Assembly: GCF_964355755.1 (NCBI RefSeq)
Contig: NC_092679.1
Coordinates: 1,862,001-1,926,000, forward strand
DNA from: Antedon mediterranea
Taxonomy: Eukaryota > Echinodermata > Crinoidea > Comatulida > Antedonidae
Reading direction: 5' to 3'
DNA: 64,000 bases
The notes beneath the pieces were generated by a model. The model made no database searches, was not told where the DNA came from, and saw only the letters and a program-made list of their open reading frames with translations. Made by a program: the position numbers and the translations under genes. Below, piece after piece: positions 25,260-35,356 of the stretch (position 1 is the first letter of the stretch; every line of letters begins with the position of its first letter).

Positions 25260-28060
25260 AAATATCATGTCTTGAATTATGGCAGAATAAACTTTCTCTA
25301 GAGATATGTTACATCGAATTAATTTTAGATTGTGGGATTTTGAAATTATTAAAACAAATGAAATTTATACTTTTTGTCACCAGAAATCGATCGAGAACAA
25401 ATTGATATTACTAAGTATTCCCAAGTTTGTAGTTGAGATCTATAAAGGTTATGCAACTGGGTTGTTGTTTATTATAATATAATTATTCTATTTTTCATTT
25501 TGTATATATTCATATCCGTATTCATGGAAATATTAATTTGAAAATTTATCAAGAAATTAATAGATTTTTACTTGCCATTATCCCTGTAAATTAAACCAAT
25601 AGTTGTATGTACGTATGCAGTAGATGCTCGATTCAAATATTACGCTATTTGAATAGTTTAAGAAAAATTAATCAACTCAAGATTCTAACAGGTTGACTAG
25701 GATCAGGGAAGATCTTTCACTCTTCCCTGCTAGGATAAACATTTTAATTAAAATTGACAAAATGGCAATATTGTACTTAATAGTTATATAGTTTTAATGA
25801 CCAAATGCTACATAATAATAATAATAATGGCTGGATTTTGAAGTAGTTGGTGAGGGCATAAAAAAGGTGAAACTAAAGCGTGGTTCCCACCATGACACAG
25901 CGACGTATCAACGCAAGTGCTGTATTGCGTGATAACATTAAAACGTGGGAACTGACAACACAACAGTGCTGAAAACATCGCCACAGGAAATCAAATCGGT
26001 TTGATTTAACCCAACAACGCAAGGCAAAAGAACACTTGAAAACTTAGTATAGCGCGTACTCAAAAGTACGCGGGATGAACCAGGTGAAAGTCTAACATTG
26101 TCGCGCAACAAGTAGTTTGGATTTCACGCAGTTGGGGGCAAACACAATTATTAGAAGGGCATTTCCTTACGTTTCGTCGGTTGCGTTGTGTGCTAGTGGG
26201 AACCAAGCTTTAGTGCACGTTTCGTCGGTTGCGTTGTGTGCTAGTGGGAACCAAGCTTTAGTGCTTAGCTTCTTCTAAAATTGGACATGTGTAACTGATG
26301 TTTTTTCCTGCTCTGTACAATTATAAATTCACCAAATGTTTTAAAAAAATAATATATAATTTGTGCTATTAGTTACATAGAATGCAACTATATTATTGAT
26401 TATTAATTTTATTTCAGTTATTGACAGTACTATTATATAGTATTAACCTAATATAATCGTTATGGACAGGCTACTAAATTGAGCAAAAATATGGATGCAG
26501 AGAATTCCTACACAATAATAGTGTTGTACCTGGAATAATATTTAATATTAACTAACCTGGTAACATTCTAGACTTCTAGTAGAAGTGAATGATCTTACTG
26601 CATTCATAGAATCTCCCCCCCCCCCCCCTACTAAAACGTTTGTTACAACGTCCCTGCAAATTTTAAATGAAAATAAATTACTATTAACTGTAAATAGATA
26701 AGGAATATTTAGTGGCACAGTAGTATAGTAGAAGTTTAAATCCACCCAGCTGTTATCTACACTTTAGTAAACATAATTTGTACAACTCCCTGTATCCCTT
26801 TTTGACCAATATTTACAGTTTGGAGTTAGATATAATAGGGAAAGTAATATAATAAACCGTCAACTACATTTTTTGTTCCAATAGTGTTTAATTTACCATC
26901 ACAGATATTCATACAAAATCATTTAGATAGTACAAATGTATGCTTAAAAAATGTTTATTACTAGTTAATCCTTTTGTTAATAATTAATCCTTGTTATATA
27001 ATTAATCCTTGTATAGAAATATTTACAATCACATATCTATCACAAATCATTGCATGATTCATTTATACACTTTGATTGGAAAAATTCAGTTCAGGTTAAA
27101 TAAATGTTTAAACAATATAATTTGAATACATAATCAATAAATAATTTAATTTATTTAAAAGGAACTAAATCCTAAATAAGATGTTTCTAGTTTTGTTTTT
27201 CTTCCATTATAGATTATTCATGTTATCGAAACGTCTTCAGTTAGTTAACCATACATACACATTCAGTTATGGGTCTATGTCAGGAGCCTCTGTATTTTGC
27301 AAGGCATTTGTTTTCTCAATATAATCTCCGAATTTGGCCCAAAAAACTCTTGTTTTAACTGTACCACACCGGTCATCAGCCGATTAATATATTTGTTTTC
27401 TCAATTCTCTGTTCCACAACGATTATCGCCACCTTGTTATGTAAATGAAACAAACATTTAAACTATACCACACCTGTCATCACCCGATTATCACCTTAAA
27501 AATGGGTTAATATTGTTAATATCCACATATGGTGGGCCAATTAACACATATTATTAAACCTGCAAATATAGGATACATTTTTTCTTCATTAACCCATAAT
27601 CGCTGTGATTAACCTGATAACATTTAGGTATGTAATGACAATACAGGGCGCTGATCTTAGGTTGACAATACCCATCATCCATATGTAATGTAACGACTTC
27701 TGTGCGAATGTTGTGTCATTACCAAAAAAGCGGCAAAAGTGCCTTTGTAAAACTGGGTCTTTTAAATAATGAGCATATGTATTGTATATTAGTTTTGATA
27801 CTTTACTTGGCCAGTAGATCGCTTATGAGATAAGCACACACTTGCATTCAAACTAGGCCTAAATTAAGGAGTACATTCGTCTAATTTAATGTTTTGTACC
27901 AATTTCTGTTTAAGAACACAAATTTAGCTATTCTTATTGAAATTTTTTTTTTCTATTTTGTATTCTTTTGCAATTTAAACTACCATGTTTTTTCTTTCCT
28001 TAAATAAGACAAACATCATAGAATATTTTCTTTAGTTATCTATTCCCATCCCATCATCCC
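25260..28060. other. Intergenic stretch between convergent PPP1R21 and GNPAT
   Basis: Both flanking genes end here. It holds MITE family B (25872-26264) and a 14-C run (26615-26628). No coding exon is supported. Confidence 0.5.
25872..26264. mobile_element. MITE family B, full copy with duplicated 3' end
   Basis: Inverted termini ACTAAAGCGTGGTTCCCAC (left) and GTGGGAACCAAGCTTTAGT (right, ending near 26213). The last 48 bases, 26169-26216, are repeated exactly as 26217-26264. The interior carries 'acgcaa' words also found near 51840 and 53740. Confidence 0.7.
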
Positions 28061-28066
28061 TTTATT
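28061..28066 (-). terminator. Candidate polyadenylation signal of GNPAT
   Basis: AATAAA on the minus strand, 157 bases after the GNPAT stop codon. Confidence 0.5.
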
Positions 28067-28222
28067 TCCAATCCCAACATGCATTGCCAGTATCCACCAA
28101 GAACTTTAGTTCCATTTGTGAATCTATTCATTCTCAATTCATTTTGTATTATTGTAGACTTTTTAGGGTGAAATCCTCACCATACTGCACCAGATATCTA
28201 TTGGCTTCTCTAACCAGATTTC

Positions 28223-31200
28223 TTAAAGCTTGGCAGCCTGGACTAGCTTCCCATTGGTTATCGGCTTCTCCCGCAATGTGTGCGGCACTTGAATAATTTC
28301 GGCTAAAAATCAGAAACAAAGAATATAATATATTACTTATTTGAAAATGTGTAACATATCTAAATGATGCATGTAGTTGTAGAGGACATTGTTCAGTATG
28401 TTCTAAAAATGTAATAGAGACAATAAAACGGTCACTTTGTTAAGATCATGTTATATATTTGAGCTGCAAATGGTATTGCAAAATTTGATACTACAGAATA
28501 ACTTATGAATATTCATTAATGGCCATAACGACACCTATTTACTATGAATAGGGTGTCTCTTTATGTAGGCATATCCATTGAATTTATGTAAATAGGTGAC
28601 ATTATGGCCATTAATGAATATTCATAGGTTATATTCTCTAGATGCACAACTATGTTAGAGGGGGTGTATGTTTCAGCTGTAAATTAAATTCAAAAACAGC
28701 AACAATATTGTGTTTAGATAAAGATCTGTGAATATGTAGGTTACAGTGGCATAATAATGCAAGCAACAGATGTAAAGTAAATCAAGTCATGTTCCTACAC
28801 ACTCTCAACCAATCCACTTTCGTTAATATTCCTAGACTGATTTGTTCATCTTGGTACATTGACTTGTCAGTCTCGTGGGAAATTCAACACCTCGTTGTTA
28901 TACTTTAATGATCATTCTAACCTACTTATTACAACAATCAATTTCTAGTCTGAATTAGAATGTTCTTAGTTTAGTATTTTAACCTATTTAGCCCTGTTTT
29001 TTCGTTCATATGTCAAACTCCTTATTATATTAACTGTGACATAGAATTTTCAGATGGTTAAAAGTTTAAATTACTTAACTGCATGGCAAAATGCTTCTGC
29101 ATGTTTATATATATGTTTATATTTCAAAAACATGTTTTTATGTATTATCATCCTGAATTTGCAAATAGACCATGCCCATTGATTGATCAGTTTCTGTGCG
29201 TTACATTGTTGGTTTGAAATTTGAATTCTTGTGAAAGTAAGCCTACCTATTTTGTTAGATATTCCAGTTAGTGCAGATTGATTTGCTGTTAACACTTTCT
29301 TGTTTCTGAAATGAAAAGTATTTAGATACCTGAGTGATTGGCGAAACTCTCCGAGATGTACTTCGTATATAGTACAAAAACAGCCAAAATTTAATTACAA
29401 TTTTCGCAAGTAGTTTAATAACACCGCTAATGCTCAGACATCAAGGCAACTTGGGAGCATAGGGAGCATATCAAAACGTGAAGTACCAAGTGTAAATTCA
29501 ACCTGTATGGCCCACCTTACCATTAGCCATCCCATCAACTGAACAGCTAGCACCAGTACATTATAGACACTATGGTTTAATGCAAAGAGATGTCTCGCTT
29601 GTGGACATACGCTTAAAAGACCAACAGCATGGGACAGTAAAACGTATGAAGCTAAGAATTCAAACCACTAGCTGCATCTACTAGTCTCTATATAAATTAA
29701 TGTAGTTAAAATGTGATGAAGTTTTTATTCAACCCTATGACACCTATCAGATCTACATTGATTTCACATACTTATTATTGACAAGACCGCCAAGTTGTAT
29801 GCAAGTCTTGACAGCATTTTCTAACACGTTCAAAGACAGGATGTCATACTCGAACAGGTCACCTGCAAAAAAACAAACAAATGTAATGTAAGTTTTCTAA
29901 CTGTGTATTCACCACAGCTAGAGCCAACAATGAAAAATTGAAGAAGATGCATGGCTTGGTTTCAAATCAAAATTTTCAATGAAGGAAACCTGTTTGTATA
30001 ACATAAGGTGAGTCCCGTGTTCTCTGAACGTAGGGGAATGAGCTGTTAGGAGCTCATTGTACTAAGCCTCGGCATTATGTGGTAGGGTGGCCAGTTCCTT
30101 TCCACGCCGCCTTTTTTCTCCCTAGTATTTTCAACCAGGTACTCATTTTACAGCTGAGTGGACTGGGAGTTGTCGGGTATTGAACCCGGGTCTATCTGTA
30201 CGACAGTCAAGTGTCCTAACCATTCGGCTATCCAACTCCCCTTGTATAACATACCTTCTGCTATTCTGCAAGCTACTGTGTCCTGGATGTCACGTGCAAG
30301 GTTGTTGGTCGTAGAAATCTCTTCATTGGGATTTAAGCTTAGTGTGTACTGGCAGGCAAACTGAAAACATTAATTTATTGATAATAAAATGATACAGTCG
30401 ACTCTCCCAATAACAGACTCTATGAAAACCAGAAACTCTCCCAATACTGGACTCTCTGAAAACCAGAAACTCTCACAATACCAGACTTTCCAGGAAAAAA
30501 CAGATATTTGGCCAGCCCAAAGGTGTCCAGTATTGGGAGAGTTGACTGTATATACACTTTCCTTCCCTGAATTTATTGATTAATACATTTAAAAATGATT
30601 TAAATCATAATTCATCATTTATTCTCTTTGCCCTGTACTTGATTTGGCTCTTTTAACCCAATATCACAACAGCTTACTACAAACCAAAAACATTCATCTT
30701 GCTCTTTAGTTGCTGATAGAATATGCATATTGGAAAGCCATGGTTGATGGGCAACACGTATAAAAGGAATGGGAAGAAGAGAAATCCGCTAGACAGATGA
30801 GAAGAAGTACTGACCCAGTAGCCAAGAACAAATGGATGGAACATCTTCTGTAAAAACTGCATCAATGTGGTCCCCTGCGTTGTTAATGAGATGTTGTCAT
30901 CTGAAATTACTAGATAATATGAAGCTTCCAACTTCCGTAAAATTGCATCAAAATCCTGCAAGAAAAGGAAAAAACATGATGCGGGCTGCAGCTATTATTG
31001 GCATCTTTTTTTAGTCTATATTTTTAGTTGTGTGCCACGCGACTCTACAGCTCACTATGTAGGTCGGTCGGTAAACACTAACTTGAGCATGCGACTGCAG
31101 CCATATATATGGCCTTGTTTTTTTTAATTGCATTTACCTGTACCAAGGTGCGAGGGTGAAATATAAATTCTTTGGACATCAAATTCACTAAGAACCTGTA

Positions 31201-34200
31201 TCGTGACATCATGATATCTGTAAAACGAAACAAAGATTTATTATTTTAAGTACAGTATTGGGTAGAAGGTGGGGCCCAGCCATATACCCCCCTCCTCCCA
31301 CTGTGTACAGTAGTACTTTGATGACCAATTTGAGCAAAGCTGATTGCAAAGTATTCTTTTACACAAAATACACATATAATATAGCAATTGGGACAGCACA
31401 TTTGAAATGCTCAGTTAGTATCCAAACGCCTAATTAGAAACTGCTTGATAACGATATCAATTTCTTTCTTAATCACCTTTGTTTAGTGTCGGTTGCTTTG
31501 CAAAAGTCAGTGCAATCATAGCTGCTTGCTTCAACATTGGTGTCAACTGGTTTCTATAGCTACCCAAAAGGATGTGGGTCGTTGCTATGGTCATGACCTC
31601 TTCTTTCGTCATGGCAACTGTTGGATGGGATTCTCCTGGTGCAGTCCATGTGGAGGCGCTGTTGATATAGACACGGTTGTTCTTTGATACCGATGCAGCA
31701 GTGTGATGGACAGCAAGACTTGCTTTTACAACTGATAATGTACTTTTAGTGACTAAAAAAACCCAAATATTTTAATTACTATTTACTGTTATATATTACA
31801 GTGTTAATCCTGCACAGTAGTTTATTTTTATCCCTTTTCACAACCATACTCATATTTCCCACCCCACACAGTTCCCCTCTATATCTTTCCCCTTCATCCT
31901 TTATCTAAATATCTGTCTACACTATCCAACTTTATGGAACAAAAAATGTGCCCATATATGGAACCCAACATAAAAGCAATCAACCAGACATATATATTCT
32001 AAACCTTTATCTTTATCTACCTGGCCATTTGACATTGCCTCCTAAGTTTACAAAAATATCTTTGAGCCATTCAACTCTCTTGCACAAGTATTCAAGTGGA
32101 ATGCCACCTGGTGACTGGAGTAGGAGACTAGCAATGAGCACCCATGGTGATATCACCAGCGTCTTCTGTTGCTCAAGTAGAACGGTGTACGCAAGCTCGA
32201 AGATGAATCTTTGGTCGGACTTGGTCAAGGAAAATAAAAACCTGAAATTAAAATTAAAGAACGTGATGACAGATGAAGAGAAAACCCTCAAATGATATTG
32301 TATGTCCGAGGTATGGTTTATTCAATTCAATATATTTGATTAAAGCAAAAAGATTGATAAAATTCCAGCCCTATCTAAACTATCATGAATACCTGGGTGC
32401 TAAACTATAAGCTGCTCGGTCCACATGTCCCTCGCACAATCTACGAATTGAGATAGGCTCGCCAAAGTTGATGTAGATGCTTCCATAGTCATCCTCAAAT
32501 ATGCTACGAGCTTTTATTAGACCCTAAAAAAAATTGAGACTTATAAATTTGTCAAACAATTGGTGATAAATGAACACCAGGCTTGTATGACTGTAAGATT
32601 AGAGCATACATGATAATGTATTTTTGAATGTGTTTCTGGGTTTGTAAATGTTACAGTAACTAGCCCAGTAAGCCATTATTTAAAAACTGCTACTGTAGTA
32701 ATTAGCCCAGTGGGCTACTTGTACACACTAGTACTGCAGTAATTAGCTCAGTGGGCTACTTGCACACACTGGTACTGCAGTAACTAGCCCAGTGGGCTAC
32801 GTGAGCACACTGGTACTGCAGTAATAGATTCTTACAGATGTGGATTCCTTGGGTTTTGGTATTCCTAACATCTCTCTGGCATACAAGGTTTCCTCAAGGA
32901 TTCTCTCGTAGCTTACTCCGATGGGTATTAAGCTGATATCAGAAACTTTGCCTTTCAGGAATGGCTCCAAGACAACTGACAATAAGCCTTCAAAAAAAGG
33001 AGGAAAAAAACATGCTTAGGCCCGAAGGGTACTCTTAATGCAGGTTTGACTGTACTAGGAAAGTTTGTCAGATAATAATATTCAGTCAGTTAATTTGTCA
33101 TTAATATATTATTTAACTTACTTAACTTTAACTTATTTTAAGGTATTTTATGCTGTTATTGAGGAAGACAACAATAACAGCATAAAATACCTTAAAATAA
33201 CAAAAAAAAAATAATAATACCTTTCAAATTATTTTATTTATTTTTTGACAATAAAGTTATCTTGAATCTTGAATTATAAACCAAAAAACAAACCTAGTTT
33301 TGGTGGTAGTGATTTCCCGGTACGACTTCTTGTCCCTTCCAAGAAGAACTCCAAAGGTGCCTCTCCATTAACAATCAACCTCTGCACATACTCCGTAAAC
33401 ACCGCCCAGTACAGCTTGTCCAAACCAAAACTACGGCGTATGTAGAAAGCACCAGCCCATCGTAGGACATTATTTATGAATTTCATTGCCATGAAATCTA
33501 AGAGAAAGTAAAATAGTTTGTAATAAAGATAATATCTTTGAATTTAAAGGTATGAATACAACAATTAAAGATGTGTCTACGCTATCAAACTTTATGTGAT
33601 GTGCCTATATATGGACATATTTGGGCATATCACTACCATATTTGAGTACATCACACTTTTTTTTGTCAAACTAGTTTGATAGTGTAGACAGAGCTTAAGT
33701 CGGTACTTACCTGCTCCAGCTGCTATTCTTGGTAGAGGAAGGTTGTAGTGATAGAGTATGTAAGACATCAACAAGAAATCATTGTAACTTCTGTGTGAAG
33801 GCAATAATACTACCGGCGTCTCCTTCATAGTTTTCCGTAACTGGGAGGAGAAAAAAGGAAAAACATTTATTTCTCCTACTTTTCACTGTGTGAATGATGA
33901 GGATGAGGATGACAATGATGTTGAGGAAGATGAAAATGAGGACAGTGATGAGAAAGAAAACAGCTATGAGGAAGATGATGGAGATTACGATATAAAAACA
34001 ATTTTATTATTTATTTTATTATTATTTTATTCAACCATATTTCAAGAGGGTAACCCAGCCAGCGGAAGCTGATTTTGAGGGGCCCTCAACAATACAAGTG
34101 ACATAAAAACATTACAAGTTAAAAATTGTGATATTGCAATGATGATAAAAAGACTTCACAACCTTGATATTAAACCAGAATACTACTTACCTTTTCAATA

Positions 34201-34679
34201 CCTGCTCTGTTGACATATATATGTTGATACAAATTTCTGTAGATTTTTGGGAATAAATAACCGAGTACACGGATGTTAGACATCTGGAAGTTATGCGCCA
34301 TCTCTTGTAGGATGTTGGACGCCTCCTTTGACAAGTCTTCTTTCGTAACATCCTGTCCCTTTGACAACTGCAAAAAGGTAAAATATGCCATGGTATGTTT
34401 CTTTAATTAAATTATCTGTTAATAAAGATATATAATATATACATGAGCTCTGATGAAATCATTTTTGCCTTTGGTTTTACAGTATATACACAATACCTCT
34501 TCTATTGTGTGCCTAATTCTTTGTGATTGCAAGACATCTCCGATGACCTGCGGCCTTGTTTGCTCCGCTAGGTATTTGTATTCTGGTACATTTTCTCGTG
34601 ACCTTGTTGCAAATCGTAAATCGGACGAATGTCTTCGTGGTTCTAGAATATCTTCAAATACTAAATCATATGCAGCCAT
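28223..34679 (-). CDS. GNPAT: Dihydroxyacetone-phosphate acyltransferase, complete, 14 coding exons
   Basis: Exons on the minus strand: 34679-34497, 34367-34191, 33840-33711, 33497-33294, 32987-32836, 32523-32393, 32241-32021, 31752-31477, 31217-31138, 30955-30815, 30360-30255, 29862-29772, 29305-29247, 28302-28223. All introns are GT-AG, phases match, and the joined frame gives 676 residues (human about 680). GNPAT adds the first acyl chain to DHAP inside peroxisomes, starting ether-lipid and plasmalogen synthesis. PlsC-type acyltransferase motifs are visible: the catalytic HxxxxD-type block as SHRSYNDFL, then [21 protein letters not shown] and [12 protein letters not shown]. The C terminus AKL is a peroxisomal targeting signal (PTS1). 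The start ([17 protein letters not shown]) is about 20 residues shorter than in vertebrates. An acceptor sits 2 bases before the ATG, so an upstream, apparently non-coding exon is likely (ending 35265). Introns carry a SINE, MITEs and a perfect hairpin. Confidence 0.96.
28499..28630. mobile_element. Palindromic element, 42-nt arms
   Basis: Arms 28499-28541 and 28589-28630 are inverted copies with about three mismatches (core TATGAATATTCATTAATGGC), separated by about 47 bases. It looks like a small foldback or MITE copy in the last GNPAT intron. Confidence 0.65.
30006..30241 (-). mobile_element. tRNA-derived SINE in GNPAT intron 11
   Basis: On the minus strand it begins GGGAGTTGGATAGCCGAATG. 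It carries an A box (TAGCCGAATGG) and a B box (GGTTCAATACC), followed by a core with 'cagctgtaaaatgagtacct'. It is flanked by perfect 12-bp target duplications TTGTATAACATA at 29994-30005 and 30242-30253. The right-hand duplication overlaps the T of the GT splice donor of GNPAT exon 11, so the SINE starts 14 nt into the intron, in the gene's own orientation. Confidence 0.9.
30393..30550. mobile_element. MITE family C, copy 1
   Basis: Termini TACAGTCGACTCTCCCAATA and TATTGGGAGAGTTGACTGTA are inverted copies, with TA at the edges as in Tc1/mariner-type elements. The interior repeats 'gaaaaccagaaactctc' twice. It lies in GNPAT intron 10. Confidence 0.7.
31911..31969. mobile_element. MITE family A, half copy
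   Basis: Contains TGTCTACACTATCCAACTTT and 'gtgcccatatatgga' without the second half. It lies in GNPAT intron 7, about 52 nt after the donor on the gene strand. Confidence 0.65.
32650..32826. repeat. 41-bp tandem repeat, 4 copies, beside GNPAT exon 5
   Basis: Units of 'actagcccagtgggctac' plus 'gtactgcagta', with starts near 32659, 32701, 32742 and 32783. The array ends about 10 bases from the splice donor of exon 5 (exon end 32836). Confidence 0.8.
33133..33200. repeat. Perfect 29-nt inverted repeat (hairpin)
   Basis: Arms 33133-33161 and 33172-33200 are exact reverse complements (core AAGGTATTTTATGCTGTTAT) around a 10-nt loop. It lies in GNPAT intron 4 and is followed by an A-rich run and 'aataaagttatcttgaatct', which may be a retroposon tail. 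Confidence 0.85.
33567..33697. mobile_element. MITE family A, copy in GNPAT intron 3
   Basis: Starts AAAGATGTGTCTACGCTATC and ends TAGTGTAGACAGAGCTTA. On the gene strand it begins about 13 nt after the donor of exon 3. Confidence 0.85.
34013..34110 (-). mobile_element. 3' end of a retroposon
   Basis: On the minus strand, a GC-richer segment (CTTCCGCTGGCTGGGTTACC) runs into 'ttgaataaaataataataaa'. This is the tail structure of a truncated LINE-like copy, in GNPAT intron 2. Confidence 0.4.
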
Positions 34680-35264
34680 ATCTGATTGATATTTAAAAAA
34701 ACAAAAAAGTGAATAGATAGTGTTGCACTTATATCTCCTGCCACACCCACCACCTTACTTACCATACCACTACCCTAGGCCTAATCTACCTAACACCTGA
34801 GCACTGTCATCGCACATCATAGCCCCGTGCCACACATGCGACGATTGGTGTTATCTTACCGTCTAGGCCTAGATTTATTAAATCAATGCAATTTTTTTAT
34901 AATGCAAACTGTATATTATATTGTTATAATTAAAGCATATGCAACAAATAAATTAGCTACCTAAGCCTAATCCTTGCTTTTTGCAAGGTAAAAAGGTAAG
35001 GCCTTCTGTGTTGAAGGTGTGATCAAAAAGGAGAGTTCTAAGCCCTTTACATTGGATCTGTTTTGAGAGCAGATCGTACGAGAATAATTCATTTTGGAGT
35101 AATCATATCTTTAAAGAATTCATTTTTTTATACTTTTTAATAAAAATAAACACATTTTTTTATGATAAAGAATACACAAAACTTATTTTTGTTTGTTAAG
35201 TTATTGTTCTATTACTAAATATGTAAATAAAATGTGAAATTATAATTTTTTCTAATGGTATTAC

Positions 35265-35310
35265 CTGTACCAAAAATAGAACATTCTGTGACTGTAAAAC
35301 GGAGCCGCTA
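35265..35310 (-). other. Putative 5' non-coding exon of GNPAT
   Basis: A good donor (TACAG then GTAATACC, exon end 35265) faces the acceptor just before the GNPAT ATG. The ATG inside this segment is out of frame with GNPAT if spliced there, so it would be untranslated or form a short upstream frame. The 5' edge is unknown. Confidence 0.35.
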
Positions 35311-35356
35311 GAAAAACAAAACAACCGGCTTCACGCTCTATTGGTTACAGCATACT
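35266..35356. promoter_or_regulatory. Probable bidirectional promoter of GNPAT and the membrane hydrolase
   Basis: The two genes diverge from this short interval. It is GC-richer than its surroundings and contains ATTGG (an inverted CCAAT box) at about 35339-35343. No TATA box is evident. Confidence 0.5.

Noticed and set aside
28084-28296. 70-residue plus-strand frame
   Set aside because: Lies opposite the last GNPAT exon, which is fixed by phase and the AKL ending.
30165-30241. tRNA gene on the minus strand
   Set aside because: A and B boxes are present but the segment is the head of a SINE with a core region and 12-bp target duplications, and a proper anticodon stem is not convincing.
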